Source: Pigoraptor chileana
Taxonomy: Eukaryota > Opisthokonta > Filasterea
Length of the DNA: 31,256 nucleotides
Direction: 5' to 3'
Assembly: GCA_943704495.1 (NCBI GenBank)
Contig: CALSCR010003351.1
Span: 1 to 31,256, forward strand
The stretch's first letter is position 1, and each line of letters opens with the position of its first letter. Below, one piece after another: positions 20,558 to 31,179 of this stretch. A program made the position numbers and the translations under genes. The notes below the pieces were generated by a model. That model was not told where the DNA came from. It searched no databases and was given only the letters and a program-made list of their open reading frames with translations.

Positions 20558-23500
20558 ATGGATGCAACGCTGGCAGCGAACGCGAAGACGCGAGGCTCTG
20601 CAAAGCGCTCGTCGAATTCGCGAACGCCAGGTTCGAGAAGGACACAAAAGTCTTCTGGAAAAGTGAGTGCAATTTCTTTAGTCTCGCTCGTGGGGTATTG
20701 TAGAAAGGATTTGTTGTTTTTGGAAATTCGTTATTATTTTTATTGATGCGTTTTTCGTTTTTATTGACGCGGTGTTTACCGCATTGCTTTATTGAATTCC
20801 CATTCCGGTTTCCAGTCGAGTCGACGACGAAAGTCGTCTGCATCTGACGAAGAAAATGACCCCGGGTATACGACCCGCTGCATATGTGGATTCAAACACA
20901 ATGACGAGTTCATGATTTGTTGCGACAAGTGCAATGTATGGCAGCATATGGACTGCATGGGAATTGATCGAGGAAATGTGCCGTCCGAGTATTTTTGCGA
21001 GGTGGGTTTTCTATTATTCCTGTCTCTTTGTCTGTGTGTTGGTTGGAATTGAATGTCACCTCCTAACGGTTTATCATTGTTGACCATTGTTGATTCGTTG
21101 CAGGCATGTCAGCCGCGAGTCACTAATCCACGGCGCGCTGCGGAAATCCAGCGAAAGAAGATTGAGGAACTGTCCTCGGATGAGTTGAGTGCGGACGATG
21201 CCGCGCCTGCGGCAGAGGATGCGAAACGTCGACGAAGTAGTACTTCTGCGAAACCCGCATCGGCATCCACTGTTGCAAGTAACGGCTCTACTAATGCGTC
21301 CCGTAAGAGAGCAAGTAATGCCAGCGCTCCTCCGCGTAAGCGTCAAAAACCGAGCCAACGTACCGCAGAGGACGGTGATGGTATCACAATCAACGACGAC
21401 GACAACAGTGCATCGGACGAGGATCTGATGGCGTGGGAAGAATCGGGCAACAACCCGTTTTTGGCGCCCTACATCTACATTTCCAAGAACAACTATGACG
21501 CATGGACGCCCGCCGTGAAAGCTGATGACGAAGGCGATCAACAATTGGAAGATTCGGCAACGTCTGCCATTGAGGTTGTGTCAAGATACGAGCTTGCTCA
21601 GTCTGCGGAAGCACAAGCTCCGATCGAAGGCCCGAGTCACGGAGTTTTTGGGGGCGCCGATACGGATTTGCCGCAAGTGGCCATCAGCCTCGTCGACGCA
21701 AAGGGAAGCAAAGGCGCTCGTCAGCGACGGGGTCTCTTTGCGGAGGATGATATCGAGTCAGGGCGGCTGATTGTCGACTTTCGCGGGCGAGTTCTCGCGC
21801 CGGCACAGCTCGAGCAGGTTCTAGGATCCGATACGAAGCCTCTCGTGAGCCGACCTTACCCGTTTGCTCTCTTCTTTCCTCGATTGAACGTTTGTATCGA
21901 CGGGACTATGTTTGGAAGCGAGGCGCGCTTTGTGAGGCGGTCGTGTACGCCCAACGCTGAGACTCGGGATTTCCATGTTGACGGCAAAGTCCATGTCGGT
22001 GTCTTTGCGCTTTACGACATTTGTCGCGGCGATGAAGTCACTGTAGCGTTTGACTACGCGTTTGATGACAAGCTGTATCCTATCGAGTGTGCTTGCGATC
22101 TCGAGTCGTGCCTTGTGAAAGAGTCGAACGAGCGTCGACGAAGGAGCGGCATATTCGATGACAATCGACCGCGGCGTAAGAAGCCCCGGCTAGACAGTGT
22201 CGATGCGGGCAATCAAGATGGAACGACAGACGGTCACCCAAACGGGCTGCCGGTCGGAGAGAGCAAGCGACGAAGGGACCCACGTCGGAGAAAGAGCCTC
22301 TCGCCGGCCGGCGAAACCACTGAGGGTTCACTCATTCCTCCGCATGCGCAACAGCAGTCGCTGCGTCAACAGTCACAAGGGCCTGCGGACGACGGCACGC
22401 CACATGATATGAACGGTGCCTTGAAACCACCCGCCAGTGGTAGGAAGCAGCTTTCGCGTCAACAGTCGCAAGACGAAGGCGCGCCCGTTAATTTTACTGT
22501 CGCCGCGCCTGCGCCGACTCCCACGCCGACGCCAACCGCTGGGCCGCGTGGACGGTCGGGTTCAAACCCGACTAATCCGCTCAAAGAGCAACAGCAGCAG
22601 CCATTGGCGGATGACCATGCCGACGATCGGTTTCTCAGTCGCGAGGAGCGCAAATTGCAGGCTATTTTGCGGCAAATCGAAAAGATGGAGAATGTGAATC
22701 CCGCGCCATCGACGGCAACGCCATCGTCACGCAAGGATTCTGTTGGAGCGTCATCGGCAAGGAAGCGAGGGCTCAGCATGGGAGAGCGAGATTTGTCCCC
22801 CAACCGAAAGCGCGCCCGCTCGCAACCGCAAACTCCCATGATCGATCGCGACTCTTACCGGGATGACGCGATTACGGACACCTTGGCACGCCAGCGTGGT
22901 AGCCGCCGTCCGAGCACGGGCTCTCAAGGTCGAACGCATGGCAGGCCATCGGAGAATGGAATGTCCTCGGGCTCCAATAGCAAGTCAGCGAGCTCTGCAT
23001 CGTCCTCGTCGTCCTCCTCCTCCTCTTCGGAATCAGAATCGGAATCGGAAAAAGCAGATGCGAATGGGAAGGATACCAAACCGGATGCTGGCGCGTTTGC
23101 GGCGCCCAAGTTTGGAAAGAAGGCGTGGGTGAAGGAGTTTATGGAGACTGGAGCTGCTGCCATTGACGTGAAGCCCGTATCTAAGCCTGAATCGGTGATC
23201 TCGCCACGGGGAGATGAGTCGGTTGCCATCGCAGGCAAAAAGGCTTGGATCAGGGACTGGACTCAGCCGCAGGCTCAGCCCTCGCCCGCGGCGGGAGCAG
23301 TTGTGGTGGTCAAGAAGGAAGAAGAAACACCGGTCCCGATGGGTGGAAAGTTTGCATTGAAAAAGAAGGTCCTTAGCACGTTTTATGGGGACACAGCAGC
23401 AGCAGCTTCGTCGCCTCCACCTGTGGGCACTAGTGTAGTCAAGGTCGATTCGTCGGTGTCGGACAGTGCGGATGGACTTGGACATGCGCACCCGCACACA

Positions 23501-24742
23501 CATCTGCACCCTCGACCCCTCGACCTCAGCTCCACTAAGGAGGTCCTTCCGTCTACCCCGCAAAACGCCGCCGTGGACACTAAAGTGGAGCCCGAGCCAT
23601 TCAAACCGGACGGAGATGCCGCTTGTTCGACTGCGACAGACAGCGCCCCGTCAGCTCCACAAGATCCCATCGTGGCTTCGTTGTCGGCTGGCTCCACTGT
23701 CGAACCGATAACGCCCACTAAGAAGAAAGTGTCCCTTGGTGACTATCTCAAGCGCCGCACGTCGACGACTGCACGTGCTGCAAGCGAGGGCGTCGCTGCA
23801 TCCTCGCCTGTCACTGCGACTCAAGCACCACCCTCTCAACCCCCTCTGACTCCCGTCGTGGAGGAGCGTCCGTTGTCTGCGGAGGTCGCAAATTCGCCGA
23901 GCAGTGCCCTTCTTCCTGCGCCATCTGTCGCGCCGCCCTCACTTCTCCCCGCTCCTCCTGTCACCGGAGCTAGTGTTCTCTCTGCAGAGATAGCCGACAA
24001 TCGCATTTCCGGACCTCCCGGGACTAATGACTTCCGTCCGCCAGGGAGTGGTGGTGGTGGCGGGGGTGGTGGCGGGGGTGGTTATGGATACCCCCCTCCC
24101 GCTACCGGCGCGCGCCCATACGGCGCCCCTCCCAGCGGATACGGTGGAAGTTCGAGCCACTACGATAACAGGCCTCCAAGTGGACCCGGCGGTCCCGGGT
24201 GGCGGGGTAATGACCGATGGATGCCGCCCCCGCGCGGTGGACTCAATAACGGCCCGTCGTGGGGCGATAATCGCGGTGATAATGGGCGCGGACGCGAGCG
24301 CTCTGTCAGCGAATCACGTGGGTACGGTGCGCCACCACCAAGCTCTTGGGATTCGCGGTACCGGGATGGCGGAGGCGGCGGTGCGAATGATCGGCCGTCG
24401 TCGAATGTGCCGCATTGGGATGGTCGCAATGGACACACAGGGGCTGGTCTGCCCGTGCAGTTGCAGCAGCATCACTCGCTTGGGGGGGCGCCACCATCGT
24501 CGGCGGGCCACTATGATGCACCCGGGACGCAAGGTTCGGAGCCCATGGACATTGATCAAGATGATGGTCCGTCGGCAAAGGGAACGATTTTGTTTGCGAG
24601 GAGTTCGTCTGGGAACGGTGTTGGCGGAAATGGCATTTCGAGCGTGTCTGATGGTGTGGGAGGTGGCCGTGGTGGGCTTCTTCCTGCCCCCGTGTCCAAG
24701 CCGCCCTACTCTGATCAGTGGTCTGGTGGTTATAGGCATTGA
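20558..24742 (+). CDS. PHD-finger and SET-domain protein, MLL5/SETD5/Set3 family
   Basis: Predicted nuclear chromatin regulator of 1,309 residues. Exons 20558-20662, 20816-21001 and 21104-24742, both introns GT-AG in phase 0. Start ATG has the strong context GCGCCATGG. PHD finger at about residues 56-101 ([28 protein letters not shown]), split by intron 2. SET domain at about 285-436. The family signature is [12 protein letters not shown] (about residue 372), where catalytic SET proteins have an NHSC-type motif, followed by [11 protein letters not shown] and CACD. Substitution of NH by RR is also seen in MLL5/Set3 proteins, which are thought to be weak or inactive methyltransferases acting as readers and scaffolds, often with histone deacetylases. 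The rest is disordered: Gln/Pro-rich, a Ser/Glu run at about 22980-23050, a [10 protein letters not shown] motif (about 972), then a Gly-rich tract and RGG/GYG-like tail. A short GKKAW module repeats (see findings). Confidence 0.9.
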
Positions 24743-25080
24743 TTCAATTGTGCTTTTTCTAGTCAGCTGTTGCAGCTATTTGTTTGTGAGTGCGTCTGTC
24801 TCTCGTCTGCGTTGCGTGTTCTTTTGTGGCTGTGTTGTGTGGCTGTCGTTTGCGGTTGAGCTCGATTTGCGTCTTTTGCGTCGGTTTTGTTGTTGTTGTT
24901 TTTGTTAGTTCGTGTCGCTTTTTGTGTATGTGTTTTTGCTGCGCGCGCGACTTTTTCATGCTCGTCTCGAGAGGCGTCATAAAACGTTTCGTCAGCGATG
25001 AATGCTGCTTATCCTTTGACAACAAAACTTTGCTTTGTGCAAGCGAGCATGCGCACAGCAGTTACGTGCACACACTGCGT
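24743..25080. other. convergent 3' spacer
   Basis: Separates the ends of the PHD-SET gene and the minus-strand membrane-protein gene. On the plus strand it is rich in T, G and TTGTTG words, as expected of a 3' UTR. No gene is seen and no canonical AATAAA is visible. Confidence 0.5.
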
Positions 25081-25926
25081 TTATATCACGGGGGGGCTCA
25101 TGGACCACAAACACAGGAACATTGGAAGGAGCGAAAAGACAAGGTAGAAGGGAACCACACCGAGATCCGCCTCCTCGCCAATAAGCGGGTATGGGGGGAC
25201 AGACCACACGCGTCCCCAAGCAAGCAGGCCTCCATAGACAACCGATACGGCACTCAAAAAGACGAATAGTCGCGCGCTCGGATTATTCAAAAGTTCAACA
25301 GCAAGACAACTCTTTTCACTTGCAGAAGGTATGCCATTGTTATGGCAGCGACGCGGTCGCAGCGACGTTATGCCAAAGTAGCCACCGAAGAGGGTGAGTG
25401 TTACGGTGCCGACGAGAATGACGTGAAATGGTGAGAGTGGCGGGACGTCCTTCCACCACCCAGTGTCGATTATGCGGCGAAACAGCGGCGTTCTCCCATC
25501 ATCCTCAAATATAGTGTCGAAAAAAAAGTGGTTGAGTCCGCCCGCAGCACACAACATGAAGCACTGCGAATATGTCAGTCGGATAGCGGGTCGATCCTCG
25601 GCAAGATCGGTGGAAGCCGACGGTGTCTCGCCCAAAAGAGTGCAGACACGTCGAGAGGCAATTATACGCACATATAGCGCACCCATCAGAGGCGCAACCA
25701 CAAGCACATATACGACAGGATCATGGACCCAGGACATCATTCTGTCGCCGACGGCGGGGATCGTGGATGACGTGAGCCATTCTAGAAACGAGCCAACATC
25801 AGGGCCGAGAAAGCCGTTCAGAGCGAGGATCGCGCAGTGCCTATTGGAGAAGCGCCCTGTCGATGCGTGCTGCAGGATGCCCCCGACGCCCAGTCCGTAG
25901 AGCAGATGCGCAAATGGACCCGGCAT
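25081..25926 (-). CDS. uncharacterised polytopic membrane protein, possible membrane metal-dependent hydrolase
   Basis: Intronless frame of 281 residues starting MPGPFAHLLYGLG and ending before TAA at 25081-25083. It has five or six hydrophobic segments (about 70-90, 118-137, 167-188, 219-238 and 255-275, plus a weaker one at 31-50). Polar residues sit at membrane borders: H7, D43 (in FLGPD), H68-D69 (WVHDP), H133 and D137 (NHFFFD) and an EDDG that follows. This His/Asp spacing is reminiscent of YdjM/DUF457-type inner-membrane putative hydrolases, and I recall similar MPGP-starting membrane proteins of unknown function in plants. Neither link can be tested here. It has no signal peptide beyond the first hydrophobic stretch. 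Divergent from the Net1-like gene (440 bp between starts). Well supported as a gene, function unknown. Confidence 0.8.
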   Translation of the reverse strand: MPGPFAHLLYGLGVGGILQHASTGRFSNRHCAILALNGFLGPDVGSFLEWLTSSTIPAVGDRMMSWVHDPVVYVLVVAPLMGALYVRIIASRRVCTLLGETPSASTDLAEDRPAIRLTYSQCFMLCAAGGLNHFFFDTIFEDDGRTPLFRRIIDTGWWKDVPPLSPFHVILVGTVTLTLFGGYFGITSLRPRRCHNNGIPSASEKSCLAVELLNNPSARLFVFLSAVSVVYGGLLAWGRVWSVPPYPLIGEEADLGVVPFYLVFSLLPMFLCLWSMSPPVI

Positions 25927-26366
25927 CTCGTGTGGTTTATGTTCGTGTCTGTTGAGTATTTGCTGCGTTTTTTCATAGTAGTGAGTACCCTAAGCAAGGG
26001 ATAAGCAAGGGTACTATCAATACTTAATATGGCTAATATGATCCAGCCTATACAATACTTTTAAGGAGTGCATATTTGACATAATGCCTTTATGTGGAAA
26101 TCGGTGGAACTGCTGTCAGCACGAGGCGCAACAGGTCAGTCACCGGAGACAACGATTGATGCTCCAGTTACATCGAAACAAGTATAGGAAGTAAAACCCC
26201 AGCGCTACAATGCGACATGCATTGCGGTATTACACATGTGACCGTCTCTTGGGTTTTCAAGCGCACATGTCGTGGTGTATATTGACGAATAAGTGCTTGT
26301 TTTGTTTTGCCTTTGCGGTGAGAGGGGGTTTGGGATCTTCGTGTGTCTGAACACCCCTCGACAACA
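25927..26366. promoter_or_regulatory. divergent promoter region between the membrane-protein and Net1-like genes
   Basis: A 440-bp gap between two divergent start codons. It contains a 32-bp palindromic element with a nested direct repeat (25984-26015). No TATA box or other known motif stands out. Confidence 0.5.
25984..26015. repeat. inverted repeat AGTACCCT...AGGGTACT enclosing a direct repeat
   Basis: Arms AGTACCCT (25984-25991) and AGGGTACT (26008-26015) are exact inverse complements. Between and overlapping them, TAAGCAAGGG occurs twice (25991-26000 and 26002-26011). It lies about 60 bp upstream of the minus-strand start codon at 25926. Confidence 0.8.
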
Positions 26367-29300
26367 ATGGCGGGCGAAACAAAAACGACACTGCGACTGC
26401 AGGCAGTGTGCGCTTCAAGAAAAAGGCGCTTATTGGTGCGTGGTTACTTGTTTTTCAACTATATCACGCGGTTGGTGGTCAGAGTGTCAAAGGATGATGA
26501 TCACTCGAATTCTCCAACTTCATCTCACGAGTGTGTTTTTGTGTTTTGTGTTTGCGTGACTGTTATTAGCTCATTTCGACGGCTGAGAGTACGGTGGACT
26601 CTCTGCAGCAGCTGGTTGTAACAACTTATAGACGCTTATACCCAAGTGACCGGTAAGTAACCCCGCGTCCGCGTCCTACGGAATGGGTGCCTTCATTCGC
26701 ACAGACACTCCATCAGCGTGCGGTAAATTGCCCACGCGTCAAATCAGGAAGCGTTGTGAAAGAAGACATGTTTTGGACATGCGTGAGCCCTAACACCAGG
26801 GTTCGTCTCTCGCGCTGTGTCTCAGGCCGTTCTTGGCTGACCGATTGCAAGATGGTGACGGATGCGATATACCACCAGATTACCTCGTCGGTGATGTCTT
26901 TTCTGACCGAGCCATTGTTACAGTTGTTGAGGCGGGCGTGGAGACACCATCAGAGGACGCGCAACCGGAGAGGTATGTGTCGCATTGCCAGTGACGGAAT
27001 GTGCTGTTTATTTTGTATGTGACGATAGTGAGGCTTGTCTTTGCCTTTTTCCTCCACCAGCATTGTGTGAGAGTGTGGTGTTTGTGTGAGCATGCATGCA
27101 GCTGTCGACTTACAATCGAACACCCATGCATCTCACTCCTGAAACACACCGACGCACAGTGCCATGGTAACGGACGTACTACCAGTCAATGGAAAAGTTG
27201 CAAAGAAACGAAAAGTGGATGAAATTGTTGTGATTGACGCCGACGTGGATCTTGTGAAGGAAGTGGTAAACCCTCCGACCAAGAAACCGCGCAAGGAAAG
27301 GGAAAAGAGCGCGGCTGTTGCGGCTGCCGTCGCCGTTGAGCCCGTCTCTGTCGCGGCGAACAAAAGTGTGGCTGTGCAGTCGCGAAAGCAGTCACTTGTT
27401 GTCGATGCACAGGAGAAAGTGCCCATTCTTGGCAAGGTCGGTTGGTCTGTCGGTCTTGAAATTCGGGAAGCTTTAATTTCCAGTGGCTTCCAATTTTCTC
27501 GGAGAGAGTGATTTTTTACCCAGCATATACTTACTGTCTGTGCGTGTGTTTCGATCAATGCATGTGTGTGTGTATGTGTGCAATGGTGTGTGTGCGTGGG
27601 ATCAACTTCGCGTTTCTCGCTTTGTGATGGCTGTTGTAACTAGTTTCAATTTAGGTGGCCTTTGTCTCACTGCCAACATTATAATTTCGTGCTTCGCACA
27701 CACACACGCTCGCTTACACAACCAATCTTACACACACCCACACTCACACACACACACACACACACACAATCCCTAAAACAGCGCAAAAAGGGAACGTCGG
27801 ATACGTCGTCTTCAGACTGTTCAAGCGATTCTGAACTCCGACGGAAAGTGCGCAGGGAAAGCCTTGCGAGCGTCGGGTCCACCGGCGAAGCACACGCATC
27901 CGGGGCAGAAGTGCAAAGTCCCGGTGTACTCACGCGGGCACAAGTGGAACGGAGCATACGGGGTGAGTTGCTGTGATGTTGGTCTAGCGCTTGGCGGTGA
28001 AAAGATTGCCCCGGCACAGTTCGATTTGGAAGAAAATTTGTTGCAATGGGTGTGGGGTGTGTCGCTTTTTATCGGGGATGCACTTGTGGGTGTAATGATG
28101 AGGCAGCGCGCATGGACAGCTGACGTAGTGGTATCTCCACCGACTTGTGTGCAAGCTTCAAACTGATGCATGCCGCTTTTCTTGTCGCCGTGCAGAAATC
28201 GTCGACGCAATGCCAGAGGACCGAGTGGGCAAATTGACGCAGCGATTTGTTTGGAAGCAGCTCCAAATGAAACATGCCAGGCGCGTTGAGCCGCACAGGG
28301 AATACGCTTATGAGCGCTCTCTCCCTCTCATTGCGGAGCGCGCAATACAGTCGTCGCGTCCAAAGGGGGCATCTCGGGATGTTAATGGCGCCGATCGTGC
28401 AGCGGATGCGGTGAATCGATCGGCTGTGGCGGCGGATTTGCTTGCCGTGCAGCAGGCCGACGCTGAGGAAGAAAGAGCGCCCGCTTTGCGACTGGCTGCG
28501 GCGGCGGCGGCGGTGAAGACTGAGAAGGTTGTTACTGCCGCATCATCTGACGATTCTTCCTCGAGTGACGATGACGAGGATGCTGATGAGAATGCATCGA
28601 GTGACAGCGACGACAGTAGCAGCAGCAGCAGCAGTGACGAGAGTGACGGAGAAGCGGGATCGGTTGAGAGAAAGGTCAAGACCGTGGAGGATGAAGAGCG
28701 GATTGCAAGCGAGGTTGCACATGCCGCGACGGCCGCCGACAGTGACGAATCCGGCAGCACGTCGGAATCGTCATCGTCGGAATCGTCGTCGGAATCGGGA
28801 TCGGAATCGGAAGGCTCTGAGGAGGGAGAAGGAGAGGGGTCTGTCAGCGCTGTTGCGGTTGTGAAACTCGCGGCCTCTGACAAAAAAATTGCGAAGGAGG
28901 TGTCGTCATCTGAGTCGGAGGACGGCGAAAGCAACGATAGTGACTCATCATCGTCGGAAGAGGAGGCGAATGGGAAGGAAGAAGTGAAGAAAAACAAAGA
29001 GGCTGTCAGGCCGACTGTGAAGGTGGATGGCGGCAAAAACAGCGCAGCGAAAGCGCCCGCAAAGAGTGCCTCTGCGCCCAAGGCTGCTGCAGTCGCCATC
29101 GCTATTCCAGCGTCATCGTCGTCGGAAAATTCCGACGATTCATCCGATTCCGACTCCAACTCCGATTCTGACAAGGACAAATCGGAGAAATCAGCTGCGT
29201 CGGTTAAGTCATCGGCATCCGGACTCTCCGCAGACCTTCGCGTGCATTCGCTGTCGACACTTGCCCGTGTCATGTCGGCAAGTGCGCGGGTGTCGTCTGA

Positions 29301-29571
29301 CAGCAGTAGCAGCGAAAGTGAAGACGAGGTTGAACCAACAAAAACTACGAACGGTGCTGCGGCTATGACACCAGCGGGGCGTGTGGGTGCAAAGAGTGCA
29401 AATGGTACAAGGAAAGAAAACGGCAAGACGAGTGCGACAAAGGTGGAAAGTGGAAGCGATGGGGATTCGGAATCGAGTGACAGCGACTCGTCAGAGGCCA
29501 CCAAAAAGAGGAAGATATCTGGGAAATCGGTACTTGCCGATCTCGCCCTCGACGGTATGTGGCAGTTTGTT

Positions 29572-29619
<48 letters not shown>

Positions 29620-30377
29620 TGTCCAATCAAGCATTTGTGATGCATTTTATTCACCTAACAACCGACATCCGCCGCTCGTTTCGTTGTGTGTGTTCGTCGC
29701 ACCTCAGCTACTCCGGGATCTGTCGCAGCCCCTGTTGTTGAGAAAGTTTTGTCGGAAAGTGCTGTGAAGCGTCAGAAAGAGGTCGATCGACGGCGATCCA
29801 AAACGGCGCTTAAGGTGGCGGCTGCAATCGCTCCTCCCTCGACCTTAAACACACTTACAAACTTCGGCACTCCATCCCTTGGGATGCCCATGAGGTGCGT
29901 CTGTATGTTTATGGCATATCTCTAAATGAATGTGTGTGTGTGTGTGTGTGTCTGTTATGAACACCATCATTTCAATGCCAACCGCTAACATCTTGCCCTT
30001 TCTTCCTCCCTTACACACGCTTTCGTCTTAGTCTTCATAGTCAGCGCGTGTCTCTCACGCCACTCGAATCCCGACTGTCCATGCTTGCAACACCGACACC
30101 TTCCCTTCCAAATTCTCCGCTTGTGCGCGCTGGGTTTACGAACGGAAGTGCCGTGAACAGTGTGCTCAACACGCCGCTCTTGAGTAATGTCGGAGAGCGT
30201 GCACTCAAGCGCCAACAAAGCTTGCAGCGAAAGGCTCTCCAACACCAGCAGAAACTTCCGGACGGCGGCAGGAAGTCCCTGCTCACACAAGAAGATATGA
30301 CATTGCTGTCTGATGGGACTAAGGGCGTCGAGAAGCTACTCCGCGACAGTGCACGATGGAGTGATGACGACGTGTGA
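26367..30377 (+). CDS. Net1/Dnt1-like N-terminal domain protein with DEK_C-like segment and acidic Ser-rich body
   Basis: Predicted nuclear or nucleolar protein of about 907 residues. Exons: 26367-26530, 26590-26652, 26826-26972, 27160-27436, 27782-27962, 28196-29554, 29708-29894, 30032-30377. All junctions are in phase; only the first intron (59 bp) is doubtful. Start context is ACAACAATGG. The first three exons read as a beta-grasp-like N-domain: TTYRRLYPSDR, then LQDGDGCDIPPDYLVGDVFS and AIVTVVE. As I recall it, this is the signature of the Cdc14-binding Net1/Tof2/Dnt1 N-terminal domain of fungi. A basic NLS-like KKRK follows. Residues encoded across exons 5-6 (LTRAQVERSIREI, then LTQRFVWKQL) resemble a DEK_C helical domain. 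Exon 6 then encodes long Ser/Asp/Glu runs separated by Lys/Ala stretches, like Nopp140/SRP40 casein-kinase-2 target regions. The C-terminus is Ser/Pro/Leu-rich, ending SARWSDDDV. A Pol I/rDNA or chromatin role is inferred only. Confidence 0.78.
27729..27768 (+). repeat. (CA)n tract near the 3' end of a 345-bp intron
   Basis: CA repeats just upstream of the acceptor at 27781. The same intron (27437-27781) has GT-rich sequence at about 27541-27600, so the two tracts are complementary within one transcript. Confidence 0.9.
29574..29616 (+). repeat. (GT)21 microsatellite just after a donor site
   Basis: Nearly perfect GT run starting 20 bases downstream of the GTATGT donor at 29555, inside intron 6 of the Net1-like gene. 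Confidence 0.95.
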
Positions 30378-31008
30378 GGCGTACACCTTGGCGATCTCGT
30401 CTCTCTTTCGGAGTGTGGAGAGGAGTGGTGAGCTGTGGTGGTTGTTTATCTGCTGCGCGTTTGTTTATCTGCTGCGCCTTTGTTTGGTGTGACTATGTTG
30501 ATTGTGTTTTTGTTTTATGCGCGGTCTGCGTGCGTGGCGTTGCGTCATTTTGCGCGTTCTGGGCGTCTGTGCGCGTGCGGCTGTGTTTGCTTTCCGATTG
30601 TGCTTCTTGACAAGCACAACAACGGCACATTTGTGTTGAGGAGTTCACGAACGTCTCCAACGCAACACTTCTTTGAATGAGCCCTAGACAGTTTGTTCTG
30701 TGGCTGAATGACGAAGAATTAAAAAACATCGAATATCGCGGATAGGATGCGCTCCCACCTACCCCTGGCTCCCACCCATATCATCATTCTCTGGTGTGTG
30801 TGTGTGTGTGTGGCTATGGGTCATGCGTGAAGTACAAGAACCTCAGTCTTGTACTTGAAGGTTGTAAGACGATGCCACAGATTTAAGTTTAAAAAAACAG
30901 CTGCATCAACGAAACGGTGTGAGTGTGCTGGATCCACTTGACAGGATCAAAATGATATTATTACTTTTTATGAACTCGCAACAACAGCGCTGAACAACGA
31001 CATTAGAA
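30378..31008. other. convergent 3' spacer with a hairpin
   Basis: Lies between the end of the Net1-like gene and the minus-strand thioesterase exon. The left part is G/T-rich (3' UTR-like), there is a GT run at 30795-30812, and a strong inverted repeat at 30830-30856. No further gene is seen. Confidence 0.5.
30830..30856. repeat. 9-bp perfect inverted repeat with 9-nt loop
   Basis: AAGTACAAG (30830-30838) and CTTGTACTT (30848-30856) are exact inverse complements around AACCTCAGT. It could form a hairpin in either 3' UTR or in DNA. Confidence 0.85.
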
Positions 31009-31179
31009 CTACATATTAGAGGGGGCGCTCTTTTGGAAACAGCGCTCCTCAAATCGCGCCCTATTAACGACAAACCGCTCGTGCTCTGCCGTGCCAATGT
31101 CCTCATTTTCATCCTTTGCCTCAATCGTAAGCTTGATCTTCTTGCCTTCCACCGACGTTACTGTTGCAGTTGCCGTTAC
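31009..31179 (-). CDS. hotdog-fold thioesterase-like protein, last exon (partial)
   Basis: Fifty-six codons from an acceptor (GTGCATGCAG) at 31181-31180 to TAG at 31009-31011, phase 0. The peptide VTATATVTSVEGKKIKLTIE, then EDIGTAEHERFVVNRARFEE, matches the C-terminal half of FlK/YbgC-like acyl-CoA thioesterases: a long beta strand pair, a G-x-x-x-H-x-R-F segment and a following helix start. These enzymes hydrolyse small acyl-CoA thioesters as dimers. The catalytic residues of the N-terminal half would lie on earlier exons beyond the right edge. Convergent with the Net1-like gene. Confidence 0.6.
   Translation of the reverse strand, partial: VTATATVTSVEGKKIKLTIEAKDENEDIGTAEHERFVVNRARFEERCFQKSAPSNM

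Noticed and set aside
28308-29654. 448-codon minus-strand frame rich in Ser, Asp and Leu
   Set aside because: Antisense of the Ser/Asp/Glu-rich exon of the Net1-like gene. Repetitive Ser and Asp codons read backward stay open by composition alone.
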